From: Anaeramoeba flamelloides
Lineage: Eukaryota; Metamonada; Anaeramoebidae
Assembly (NCBI GenBank): GCA_027625915.1
Contig: JANTQA010000076.1
Location: forward strand, 2,480,001-2,544,000
Direction: 5' to 3'
Length of the DNA: 64,000 bases
Shown here: positions 11,934 to 22,307 of the stretch, in pieces
How positions within the stretch are numbered: the stretch's first letter is position 1
Layout of the letters: each line of letters opens with the position of its first letter
Notes under the pieces: model-generated
Told to the model about the DNA's origin: nothing
Seen by the model: the letters and a program-made list of their open reading frames with translations, nothing else
Databases searched by the model: none
Made by a program: the position numbers and the translations under genes

Positions 11934-12130
11934 CAGTAAGTTTCACTTTTAAGGCACAAAATTACAAAGAAATTTAAGGCTCAAAAAAAATCTCAAATTA
12001 AAGCACAAAATTCAAATTCTAGTAAAATAATTTGTAAAAATTAAAATTCCAAATTTTGTGCCTTAATTTGAGATTTTTTTTGTGCCTAAAATTTCGTTGA
12101 AATTTTGTGCCTTAAAAGTGAAACTGGCTG
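11934..12130. mobile_element. Family C foldback MITE, copy 2
   Basis: A 197 bp element with TA flanks (11932-11933 and 12131-12132). Left end CAGTAAGTTTCACTTTTAAG, right end inverted AAAAGTGAAACTGGCTG. Both ends have a few substitutions relative to copy 1. Confidence 0.88.
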
Positions 12131-12164
12131 TAATAGGAAGTAAATTTAGTTGCCCAATATATCT

Positions 12165-12545
12165 TAGTGAAAATTATAAAACTCAAATTATTGGAGAACT
12201 ATTGAGAAAAACAACAATGTTAATTTTGAATTTATCTGAAGATCAAATAAAATTTCTATAGAAATCAAAAAAATTTTCTATCATCATTTACACAATTTTT
12301 AATCATATTAGAATAATACATTTTTATTGAGTAACATTAGAACTTGTTTGAAAAAAAAAAATTAAAAAACAATTAGATAACAAAAAAAAATCGAAAAAAA
12401 AAAAATGAGAAAAGTGAAAGAAAATTTTAATTTTGAAAGTTCTATTATATTTTTTTTTCTTCTAATATCCATTCAAGTCCCTTGAACACATGTTATTAGC
12501 ACATTACTGTTGGGTAAATTTGATTGGGTTATAATTTAGTTTTTT
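12165..12545 (+). mobile_element. Family B MITE, 5'-truncated copy
   Basis: It matches the right two thirds of family B: ATTGAGAAAAACAACAATGT (near 12202), the AGAATAATACATTTTTATTGAG block, the A-rich tract, CTAATATCCATTCAAG (near 12462) and a degraded end TTGGGTAAATTTGATTGGG. The left third and left terminal repeat are missing, and family C copy 2 lies next to the break. Confidence 0.6.
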
Positions 12546-12762
12546 TATGGTGGCACTAAAAAGTTTTCAATAAGAACTCTTATTTTATTTTTAAAATATC
12601 AACTTTTTTATTATGGTTTTCAACAATCCCGAAGGAAATATCAAAATTCTTTTTTAATTTCAAAAAAAAATTCATTTTTATCTCTGGAAAGACGGTAAAC
12701 TGCTTTTCTTCATAAATATATAGTATTTTTGATTAGATAAAATTAAAATAACAAAATTGGTG

Positions 12763-13482
12763 GGTGGTTTTATAGAACGAAAATTTACGAAAATCGAAAA
12801 TTTACGAAAAAAATTATTGATTATTAGTGTTAAATATTGAATATATTAAATATTTATTGAAAATTTTCGTAATTATTGAATATTTTGAGACAATTTTAGA
12901 ATTATTGATAAAAAATAATTGAACTTTCAATTCTTTTTATTAATTTTTCAATTATTAATCAAATTATTCAATATTTTAAATTTTTTTTACAGAAATAAAA
13001 TGATTCAATAATAATTATAATTATTCAAAAAAAATAAAATTAATCAATAATTATTGTTAAAAAAAAAATATAACGTTAACTAGCCTAACCTAGACTAACA
13101 GCAACCTTACTTCCTACTTTAACTAACCTAACCTAACCTAACCTAACCTAACCTAACCTAACCAAACCAAACCTAACCTGTCCTACCCTAACCTACTCGA
13201 CCCAATCTAACCTAACCCAACCTAACCTCCTACTAACCCAACGGTACTTAATCTAACCTAACCTAACTTAAACTTAAAATTAACCGAATTATTGAATATT
13301 TTGATAAAATTTTAGAATTATTGATAAAAATATTGAAATATTAATTATTTTTTTTTGATCAATAAATTTGAAAAATATTCAATAAATTATTAAATATAGT
13401 CAATAATTAACACTAATAATCAATATTTTTTTCGGAAATTTTCGATTTTCCTCAATTTTCGATTCTTAAATACAAACGCCAC
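12763..13482. repeat. 720 bp inverted-repeat unit carrying a CCTAA minisatellite
   Basis: The left arm (from about 12763: GTGG, then CGAAAATTTACGAAAATCGA, then TTATTGATTATTAGTGTTAA) is the inverted counterpart of the right arm (TTAACACTAATAATCAATAT, GGAAATTTTCGATTTTCC, ending CGCCAC near 13482). Just inside, a block containing TTTTAGAATTATTGATAAAA occurs twice in direct orientation (near 12890 and 13309). The centre (13081-13283) is the CCTAA array. Likely a composite foldback element. No open reading frame. Confidence 0.65.
13081..13283. repeat. CCTAA/TTAGG minisatellite
   Basis: A C-containing island in AT-rich surroundings. Eight to nine near-perfect tandem CCTAA units lie at about 13123-13163, and degenerate ones (CCAAA, CCCAA, CCTAC) extend on both sides. 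It resembles a short telomere-type repeat, but it is internal and symmetrically enclosed by an inverted repeat. Confidence 0.85.
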
Positions 13483-13637
13483 AAAATTACAATATAAAAA
13501 AACAATTCAACTAAAACTAAAATTTATTGAAAATAAAATATAAATTTCTTTTTAAAAGTTAAAAAGATATTGAAAAGATATTAAGAAATAAATAAAACGC
13601 CACTTTTAAGGGTTTTAAAGCTGAAATTGGCTTTTGT

Positions 13638-13662
13638 GAATATATATATATATATATATATA
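13638..13662. repeat. (TA)n microsatellite
   Basis: About 25 bp of alternating AT, directly followed by TCAAAACCC. Confidence 0.8.
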
Positions 13663-14008
13663 TCAAAACCCTAAAATTCAATGCATAGTAAAAAGTACTT
13701 CATTTTTAATAATAAATAATTTTTTTTATTAAATTATTGATGTTAAAAAAACAAAGTTACTTTTTCATAATTAGGTTGGTAAAAGAAAAATATTAAAAAA
13801 AAGTTCAAAAATATTTTTGAAATTAATATTAGTCCTAAAATAAAATTATTTTTTTTTCTCGGTTTTATACTGTTTCTTTCAATTATAATATTCTGAATGT
13901 TTGCAATGGTTATGTTTAAAAAAAATAAAAACACCATAGATAGGATATCTTAAGTCGTATAGAAATTAAACTTTAAGATTGGATCCAGAATATTAAATCC
14001 CATTAAAT

Positions 14009-15245
14009 TTATTTGTTGAGCATTTCTGATGAATAGTTTTTTTGCATTGTTTGTAATATTATTTTTTGAAGTGACGGTACATCTATTTTGTGATTTTGAT
14101 CAGGTAATTGATGTATTTTTTTCACTATTTCGTTCAATAAAGCAGGCTCATTCATTATTGCATTTATCATATTAGAATTAAATGTTAAATTTTTAATTTT
14201 TTCGTCTATTACTCCTTTTTCATTTTCATTTTCTCTTTCTCTTTCTTTTTCTTTTTCTCTTTCTCTTTCTAATAGTTTTTCTCTTTGTATTTGTCTTTGT
14301 TTCTCAAGAATTCTTAGTCTTTCTCTTTCTCTTTCTCTTTCTCTTTCTCTTTCTCTTTCTCGTTTTATTTGTCTTTCTTTTTCTCTCGTTTTATCCAATT
14401 TCCTTTGGATTTGTTCTTGTTTTTTTTTTTGCAACAAAAACATTTCTTTTTCTCTTTTACGAATCTTTTCTTTTCGAAGATCCTCGTTTCTTTCTTGTTC
14501 GTATAATCCATTTTTTTCTTCTTCGTGCCTTATTTTTAATAATTTTTTGCGTGTTTCTTCATTAGTTTTTTGAAACTCGTTTCTCTCTGATTCTCTTGAC
14601 AATTGTAATTTTTCTTTGTTGATTTTGGTATTGTTTAAGTGAGTGATTTTTTTCAAACCAGAACGAAGACTAAACGAGACTGAAAATCCAGGTGATCGAC
14701 AAAAAGGACACCTTTGAAGATTCGGAATTAAGTTTTAATTATTGTTTTAATTTTATTTTATTTTATTTTGATCTATTAGGATCTTATTGGCAGAAGATTT
14801 GAAAACAAAAGAAAATTAAAAGTTACATATTGGTTGTTGTTGTCTTTGCTTTTGGCTGAATTTGTAAAAAACATTCGGAACAAATCTGTTTGCTACAGCA
14901 CGTTGTTTGGTTGAGAATTGGAAAGACTAAAGAATAAAAAAAAACAAAAAAAACAAACAACAAAAAATTAGAAAAATGTTTTTGTTTGTGGGTGAAAAGG
15001 AAAATTCAAAATTCTGGCTTACAATTAAAGCAAATATTACACTCACAACTCACGATATCAGATTTGAGAGATTGTGGGTGAAACAGTGGAGAAAGTTTCT
15101 TTGTTTGAATTAATTCTTTGATGTAAGGTTGATCATAACGTATTTCACTGTAGATCTCATAAGTTGGTGAGTACAAATATTTTCTTGAATGACGAAGTAG
15201 TCTTCTTAATTGCTTTTTTTTTAGTTTGTCTGTAAGAATCGACAT
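14009..15245 (-). CDS. RING-type E3 ligase-like protein of the DA2/GW2/SIP5 type, three exons
   Basis: Likely ubiquitin E3 ligase. Exons on the minus strand: 15245-15023, 14926-14827, 14711-14009; introns of 96 nt (GTAAGC...TTAG) and 115 nt (GTAACT...AAAG). Splicing gives 341 residues. The RING is split over all three exons: CECNICFN in exon 1, then FFPILNQTTCCSKQICSECF in exon 2, and MCPFCRSPGFSVSF in exon 3. Order and spacing match plant DA2/GW2 and yeast Sip5 (ECPICFLYYP, SRCC, ICTECF, CPFC), and the KKLSPLFHP stretch before it matches the family's ..KLAP.Y.. segment. After the RING comes a long Arg/Glu/Lys coiled coil with a pure RE run of about 7 dipeptides, then a short non-charged C-terminus. 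I chose the Met at 15245; an in-frame upstream Met at 15341 would add 32 hydrophobic residues and is less likely. Substrate unknown. Confidence 0.85.
14318..14362 (-). repeat. Coding hexamer microsatellite (Arg-Glu run)
   Basis: Tandem CTTTCT units on the plus strand encode alternating Arg-Glu on the minus strand within the coiled coil of the RING protein. Being a multiple of 3, length changes keep the frame. Confidence 0.8.
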
Positions 15246-15524
15246 TTTGAAAGAAAAGTGGAAAAGTAAAATTAAATGAAAAATTTTGGTTTTGAATTGC
15301 TCATAGTCATCTTCACAAAAAATTCTAAGAGTTTTCCTCAAATCTTATTCTTGATAATTTGTCAAAGTTGTTTCAGATAATATTATTTATTTTTAGTTTT
15401 TTTATTTTTGGGGATTTAGATTCGAAATGTGGTTCATTCACAGTTTTGAGAAATATTTGATTGATTTTTCAACTTTTATACATCATTCTGTCAAGAAATA
15501 ATTTTTCACTTTAATTTGTTTATT

Positions 15525-16062
15525 TGAAAAATCAATGGAAAAATTTAGTCTTATTTTTCATTTTATTTTTCATTTTCAAGTGGGTTTTCAAAGAAATAGA
15601 TTTAAAAGTTATCAACTCTATTTATTTGTTAGATCCTTTTTTTTTTGTTATCTGTTAATTGTAAAAATTAAAAGATCAACTTTTTCATTTAGCTTTCAAA
15701 AAAAGCATCACAATTCCAAGAATTAAAACAAATAATCAAACCCCCCCATTTCTAGAAGGGAAATTAATAATTACTGCTTTCTTTTCATCCTCAAAAATTT
15801 GAAGTGTTCCACGATTTGTACAATTCTTTTTTAGAAAAGCAGAATGAAAATTTTGTTCAATTTATTTTGTAACAAAGACTGATAAATAAAAGAAATATCT
15901 AAAAATTGGTAATTAATTTTCCATTTTACAAATATATTTACAAAAGCTTTGATTAATTCATTATATATGGTTAAATGTGAAGAAACTTTATAAAATTATC
16001 TTGTCTTTGAAAATATTCTTCCTCTTGTGTTGTTTAATTCGTTGAGTTAAGGACTATCTAAA
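15525..16062 (+). repeat. Dispersed repeat, pair of 45115-45628
   Basis: By eye the two share, in order, a block ending TTCATTTAGCTTTC (15687 and 45296), a region with AGAATTAAA, GAAATTAATAATTACTGCTTTC versus GAAATTAATACTTTCGGCTTC, GAAAATTTTGTTCAATTTATTTT versus its counterpart near 45460, and a final GAGTTAAGGACT. Divergence is substantial, so this is an old pair. Confidence 0.5.
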
Positions 16063-16254
16063 TTTTATGCTCTGTGAGCATTGAAATACAAAGCAGTAAA
16101 TAGATTAAGACCTTTAAAATATAGTGAATTGAGGGAAAGTTAAAATATTGCCAATTTTTAGCATTTTAGGTTTTTGACTAAAATCATTTATTGATCCAAA
16201 AACTTTTCGAAAAATCCCAACAAAGTAAGGCAAAAATAAAAAGCTATTTTTTTT

Positions 16255-16359
16255 GATATTGGGAAAATGTCACTCCACTTTCGTTTCAAATGGGTGTCTA
16301 CACTCACCACCAACTCTAACATACTTCAATATAAAGTGGAATGGCATTTTCCCAATATC
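16255..16359. repeat. Near-perfect hairpin, 27 bp arms
   Basis: The left arm GATATTGGGAAAATGTCACT followed by CCACTTT is the inverted complement of the right arm, AAAGTGGAATGGCATTTTCC followed by CAATATC, with two mismatches. The loop of about 50 nt is unusually C-rich (CACTCACCACCAACTC) for this region. Confidence 0.8.
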
Positions 16360-16645
16360 ATTTTGGAAGTCGAAAATTTTGAGTGAAAATTTTGGATTTG
16401 GATAGAAAATTTTTTTTGCCTTTTTAAAAAAAACCTAAATTTTACATTTTAACAAGATCTATTAACTCAACATTCTTTTGAGTTCATAATTCATGTTGTG
16501 GGTATAAAAGTAATAGCCACTGGGAATAAAATTCGAATAATCCTTAATTTATTTCAAAAATGGAAATTGAACTAAAAATTCAATAAAAATAAATTTGAAT
16601 TTATCATTATCCTTGATCTATTGTCGGAGTAACTAAGAATTGAAA

Positions 16646-16905
16646 TGCAAAAAGTGGTGTTTTTATATTTTCAGTTCTTTTAAGGTTAGTTTCAATTTTA
16701 AGATCCAAACTATCAACAAAATTTACGGTTTAAAAAAATCTCAAATTAAAGCACATTTTTTTGAAAATAATTTGTGAAAATTAAAATTCCAATACATGTG
16801 TCTTTATTTGGAATTTTTTGATACTTAAATTTAGTTCAAGGTTAGTGTCTTAAAAGTGAAACGGACTGTAAAATAACTGAAAATATAAATACATCACTTT
16901 TCGCA
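16646..16905. mobile_element. Family G hairpin interrupted by family C
   Basis: Outer arms TGCAAAAAGTGGTGTTTTTA (16646) and, inverted, the segment ending ATACATCACTTTTCGCA (16905) form a hairpin of about 75 bp once the family C insert at 16683-16868 and one TA copy are removed. A related hairpin occurs at about 51147-51241. Confidence 0.7.
16683..16868. mobile_element. Family C foldback MITE, copy 3 (nested)
   Basis: A 186 bp element with TA on both sides (16681-16682, 16869-16870). Left end AGGTTAGTTTCAATTTTAAG is degraded; right end TTAAAAGTGAAACGGACTG is better kept. It lies in the loop of the family G hairpin. Confidence 0.82.
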
Positions 16906-17858
16906 AATGTGCCCCAAACGTTTTTATCATTTTATTAAATTAATTTTTTTACTATGGGAAACATCAAGTTTTTAAATAAGAAAGCTCAAACTTATTGGCA
17001 CACTGGAAAAGTTTTAAAGTTTTTGAAAAAATACAAATTTAACAAAAAAACATAAAATATTAGGGAATCAATTTTACACATCTCACTATGAATAAATCTA
17101 ATCGAAAATACTAGGTCTATAAAAAACTACTACATTCCTTAACCTTTTATATTTAATAAAATTGTGTATTTAAAATCTAATCAAAATTCTAGAACTTCAA
17201 ATTTAGTTATATTCAAATTCTTAACTAAAACTATACATCAATAACTATTCACTTTATTTGATCACAATTATTTTCGACAATCAAACTATTACAGTTTCTT
17301 TCCTTGAGATTTTACAAATGAAGAACACCTTTTTTTGCAAGATTAATAAAATCGATTTGTTTAAGTCTCAAAATCATATTTTAAAAAAGAATCCTTTTCG
17401 ATAATTGTGTTAAATTGGGTTATTTTTATTTTTTTTTTTTATAATCTTCTTAATACAAAATAAAACAGGCTCAATTTCTTTCTTTTCATCAGGATTTATA
17501 TACTAAGACCCCGCTCACCACCACCACTATTTGGCATAAATATTAACTTCTTTTCCAATATTAATTTTTAACAAAATATTTAAAAAAAATAAGAATTTAA
17601 AGTGATAGAATAATGTATATTAATAATTATTTCGGTTTTTTTTTTTTATTAATTTTTTCAGATCCACAATTTAAAAAAAGTAAGAAGTAAAAGTTCTCAA
17701 AAGTGTGACTTAAAACCCGCTTAAAAGAATGAACCAAACGGTTTGAGCAACACTTTAGAAAACATCAATTCCTCACTTTTTTTAAAATGGCTGTATAAAA
17801 TTTACAATCAAAAAATTTTTCAAATAAACAAGAAAAAAAAAAAATAAAAATCCAACGA

Positions 17859-20164
17859 TTAGAAATTTACTAAAGGGCTGTTTAAAGAAAAAAACGTTAA
17901 TTTTTCTTTTGAAAGAAAGGAAATTATATCTTGTTTAAATATGGATGCAGTTTTCACTTGTAAAATGGGGCTGTGATGATTCTGATTAAGATGTAAGCGT
18001 GTATTATTAATATTAGAATTCTTAACAAGGGGTGACTCATGGGAGAAATTGAATTGGAAATGCATTTTTTGATGGTCGATATTGTACAAATATATTTGAT
18101 TATTTATTTGCGAAAGTAAAGCGGCATAAAGATTATTTTTCATAAAGAACAAATGAGAATAGGAGATTTTTGAAAATTTTTTTTGGCAGTCAAAGCACAA
18201 TTTTTCATCGAATTGGAAATATTGGTTCTCTAAAAAAGGCTTCTTTGCGGAATCCTTTGTTTTACCATCTTTCAATTTTATTTGGAAAATTAAAATTGAA
18301 TCTGGTTTCCGGTTATAAATATCTGACAATACAATGCAACCGGCTTGGCATTGCTGGTCGAATGTCATGCATGTAATTTTCTTGCCTATAAATTGCTTGT
18401 AGGCATGTTGGAAATTGTATTGTTGGTTATTTATCATATACCAGAAATTAAGTACGTCGCTCTGGAATGTTAAAATGCCAGAAATTGTGCTATTTGGAAT
18501 CCAAACGTGATGGATTTTATTAGTTGGGAAATTGCTTTGGATTGAAGCCTTCCATTGGTGGGTGTGAGTACGGGTGTTGCGAATATCGAATATTGAAACA
18601 AGCCCCGACGAGTGGCCACAATAAAAGATATTTGTGTTGGAAAGATCAAAGGCACAAGAGGATAAGGGCTCCCCAACGATGTGCTTTAACACAACGGTTT
18701 CGTCGTTCATGCTTGTCAGCGATAGTGAACGGTCCAACGACACTGTTAGCACCAAATCGGAATACAGGTTTGACTTATTAATTATTTCCTTTTGGCTTGT
18801 CGTTTGATCGCCACATGTAAGAGAAGACCAGCAACTGAGGTCTGAAATTGGGTCAGAGTGCAATGGCATCTGCTTCCGAAACGATGTATTTAGGCAGTGT
18901 ACCTTGGTGATCCCATACATGGATCCTGACTTTGTTTTTTCGCTAAAAATTGCCAAATTTAATTCTTGTGATAGATCCATGACAAGGCCATCTTTGACAG
19001 GCAAACAGTCCCGAAGCACAAAGATTTCTTTTGACGGTAGGTAATTCACACACTTGGGAACAAAATTGGAGTAGACTTCATTTCCTCCGAGAGTATCGTT
19101 CGGTGAATATTTAAAAGATCCGAGATCATTCAATCGATATCTTTTTTTAATTCCATTTGCTTTGTTTGTTTGGCTTAATTTGCTTTGGGCTATTTGATTC
19201 GTTTCGTTGGTTTGATTGGCTTGCTTGGTTTGGCTGATTTGATCCATTTGCTTTGAGGTTTGCTTTGATGGTAGGTATTGGTTATGCTTATAAATGGCCA
19301 TTGGCTTTGAGGCTTGTTGTTGATCATTTGTTTTTGTCTTGTGACCAACAAACGTTTGTTGCCTTAAAAGTGTTGTGTATTGGTATTTTAAATTGCCAAG
19401 TTCCTCTTGAAGTCTTGTCTTTGTTTTCAATAAGCTTTGCAGTTTTTGATTTGAGCTGTTGATTTTTTTTTTTAATTCGACACTCTCAGATCCTCCGTTG
19501 TTCAAAACAACTTTGGCAAACACCTTTTGGACATCACACTGCTTACAGGGCTTTTCACAGATCGGACACAAGGCCTTTTTTTTGTTTGAAGAGCATTGCT
19601 TGATATACTCGTTAATGCACGACTTACCAAAAAGATGCCCACAGACAAGCGAACAGATTTGGTGTTGCCCTGAATTACTCAGAGATTTTTTACAGATCCC
19701 ACAAAGAGTAAACCCGCTTTGTTGATCACAATAAATTGTTTTGTTTTTTTGAGACACAATCTTTTTTTGTTTCTTTACTTTTTTTTTTGTCTTGTGTTCT
19801 TTTTTTTTTATCTTTTGTTCTTTTTTTTTTATCTTTTGTTTTTTTTTTTTTCTTTTTTCTTTTCCTTTTTCTTTTTTTTTTTTGTTTTTTTTTTTCTTTG
19901 TTGTTCTTGTTCTTCTTCTTTTTCTTTGGAAAGGGTTCTTTGTTTTTTCATTGTTTGATGGATTTCATTTTCAAATTCTTGGCTCAAGCTTGTGGTTAGT
20001 GTTTTTTGAGCTTTTTCCTTGAGTTTTTTTTTTTTTTTTTTAAGCTTCGAAACAAGCTTCTTTTTGTTTTTTGGAAAAAGTGCACTGAAATCAGAGGAGG
20101 TGGAAGGTGAGCTTGAAAGGATTGGTGTTGTAAATTTTTTAAAAAAGTCTTCGTCTGAAGACAT
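17859..20164 (-). CDS. RFWD3-like RING/WD40 E3 ubiquitin ligase, apparent frameshift in lysine tract
   Basis: RFWD3 ligases ubiquitylate RPA and RAD51 at stalled forks and crosslinks (family knowledge). The main frame runs to a TAA at 17859. Its RING has C19-x2-C22, the RFWD3-type CGHLFGKSC (39-47) and CPIC (64-67), counted from the codon at 19757, followed by a coiled coil (about 96-135), a Gln/Thr/Asn linker and a WD40-type region with DPISDL, VSLDRSLSLTS and IFDIRNT, all matching RFWD3 segments. The codon at 19757 is GTG, not a plausible eukaryotic start, and the frame stays open upstream to 19967. A second frame begins with ATG at 20164 (MSSDEDFFKKF) and ends at 19829. The two overlap inside a homopolymer-rich poly-Lys region (19829-19964), so one gene of about 768 residues with a +1/-2 length difference in an A run is the simplest reading. 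Confidence 0.85.
19800..19900 (-). repeat. Poly-A/T homopolymer tract encoding poly-lysine
   Basis: Several A runs (minus strand) of 9-13 nt separated by short breaks, including two tandem copies of a 20-21 nt unit containing GAACAAAAGAT (19801-19842). Both frames of the RFWD3-like gene overlap here, and this is where the reading frames fail to join. Confidence 0.85.
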
Positions 20165-21400
20165 TGCTTTTTGACTTTCTTGGGAAGGGTGCTTTTTGTT
20201 GTTTTTTTTTAGGGACAGGCAGTTATAAAAAGAAATTTTGATAAAGAAGTTTTTACAAAAAATGTTTTAATTAAAATAGATCCTGATTTTTCAACTATCA
20301 TTTTTATTTATAATGATTTGACAAGTTTCAATAAGTCTGTAACAGCTGAATTATTTTTTTAAATTGGAGATGATTTGGTTCCATATGAGAACAATAAATC
20401 GGCTTTGAGGATAATTCAGATTTTGTAAATTATTTTTTTCCTTTTAAGGGATTATTATCTTAACAGGTGGGGTTTATAATGAATCTCCCCCATTTCTTGA
20501 AGGTAACAAGAAATGAGTTATTGAGTATTGAAATATCACTTTAAATTCTCGAAGTTAAGGAGTACTAAAAAGTTGATTTAATCCATCTTTTTTCTTACTG
20601 GTTTTTCGTAAAAAAATCAAACTATTCAAAAGATAAATCTAAACTAAGTTGCTGATTTAACGACTAACTTTGAAATTGAAATTGAATATGTCAAGTATTT
20701 TAAAAAAAAGTTGATGGTTGGTAAATCTCACAAATTTTTATTTAGTCAGATCTAAGAAGGAACAAGAAAAAGTGAAGCCTTGAAAAAAATCCCAGGCAAT
20801 ATTAAAAATTGTTACTTTTAGGAAAATCGTTTTTGTTATCGATTAATACTTTCTGTTGTTTATGAATTAAAATTTTAAAATATATTCCAATACTAATTGG
20901 AGTTATCATTAATGAAATTACCAATGTTCAAAATAATATTCAGTCAATCAATAACAATAACAACAATTATTATTGAACTATTTTATAGCAAACCTATCTA
21001 AAAGTCTATTTTTTTTTCAAAATAGGTAGATCTTCTTTGGGTTATCAAGCAATTAAATGAGTATTCTAGAGACGCCTCACTTTATGAACTTTATATAAGT
21101 CGGTTTAAAAGCAAGTTCTTGGAAAAAGATTTACCTAAAAAAAGGATTTGATTGTCAATTTTCACTAATATTAACAATTAATAATGATTACAGGGTTTGT
21201 TTTCATGTTTGAAATTCTCTTCAATACAATACTCAAAAGAAATTTAATTGTTGAAAAAAAAAAAAAAAAACGAAAAAGATTTCTGAAAGGGGTACATATT
21301 TGGACAAATTTAAAAGTATGAATTTGGTATTTGTTAACATTCTTACTTGAAAAACTGAAGAGTACAGCTATTTTAAAAAAGTGAGTAACTTTTTTTTTTT

Positions 21401-21534
21401 GAAGATTGTTAGAATTCTAACATTGTTAAAGTATTTGTTTTTAATAAAGTGAAAACTTTTTTTTTTTGAAGATTGTTAGAATTCTAACATTGTTAAAGTA
21501 TTTGTTTTTAATAAAGTGAAAACTTTTTTTTTAA
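21401..21534. repeat. 67 bp perfect tandem duplication
   Basis: Two adjacent copies of a unit that starts GAAGATTGTTAGAATTCTAA and ends in GTGAAAACTTTTT. I see no differences outside the T run, so this is a recent event. The unit includes the palindrome TTAGAATTCTAA. Confidence 0.9.
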
Positions 21535-22112
21535 ATTATATTTTTCTCTATACCCCAATCTTTCCATTAAATTTGTTTGTTGATTCCTCATTTTTTTTAA
21601 ATAGACAACTTTCGTCAAATTTTAATTCTAAAAAACATTTTATTTTTTTTAAAATCACAAACTAGAAAATAGTTTTAAAAATTGATGACTTTTTTAAAAA
21701 AGCAATAACTACAACGAAAAAAACACAAATTCATGAAGATAATTAATAGATATGAGTAGGAAACATTTAATTTGGAAAATAAAATTTTAAATATTTAAAT
21801 TTTAAGACTGATTCCAGATTAAATGAGCTATTTAAAATAATTAGAAACACACATTTTTTGTTTTTCCAAAATTGAATTTACAATTAAAAATATAATAATT
21901 TAATAAAAAAAAATAAAAAAAAATATCTCTTTCATATTTTGAAAAAATAATGAAATAAATCCAATCAAACAACAAATTATATAAAAAAATTACTATTTTA
22001 ATATTTAATTCAACTAAAAAATAAAAATATATTGTTAAATATGAATAAAGATTAATTATTAGATTATAAAGAGTTGAAAATTTAGTTAATATTTACATAT
22101 TTTAAGAAAATA

Positions 22113-22307
22113 CAGTCATTTTCAAATTTAAGAAACAAACATTTAGGAAATTTAAAGCACAAAAAAATCCCAAATCAATACACAAAATACGGAATTTTTT
22201 TTTTTTTCAAACTATTTTACTAGAAGATGAATTTTGTGCCTTAATTTGAGATTTTTTTTGTACCGTAAATATCGTTGATGTTTGTGCCTTAAAAGTTGAA
22301 CTGACTG
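22113..22307. mobile_element. Family C foldback MITE, copy 4
   Basis: A 195 bp element with TA flanks (22111-22112, 22308-22309). The left end CAGTCATTTTCAAATTTAAG is diverged; the right end TTAAAAGTTGAACTGACTG is well kept. Confidence 0.87.

Larger units (their letters stand above)
7823..14008. other. Gene-free region rich in inverted repeats
   Basis: No coding sequence supported. Contents: foldback at about 9350-9603, family C at 10425-10620 and 11934-12130, family F (inverted) at about 10780-11910 with a foldback inside it, a truncated family B copy at about 12165-12545, a CCTAA minisatellite inside a 720 bp inverted repeat at 12763-13482, and TA microsatellites near 10003 and 13640. Between 7823 and 9350 I see only A/T runs. 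Confidence 0.7.
15246..17858. other. Gene-free spacer with hairpins
   Basis: No coding sequence. It holds a diverged dispersed repeat (15525-16062), a 105 bp hairpin (16255-16359) and a family C element sitting inside a family G hairpin (16646-16905). From 16906 to 17858 I see only AT-rich sequence. Confidence 0.7.

Noticed and set aside
13081-13283. True telomere or chromosome end
   Set aside because: The array is short, degenerate at both sides and symmetrically enclosed by inverted arms, with ordinary sequence continuing on both sides.
19755-19757. GTG as start codon of the RING/WD40 frame
   Set aside because: Eukaryotic nuclear genes rarely start at GTG, the frame is open further upstream, and an ATG-started frame overlaps it.
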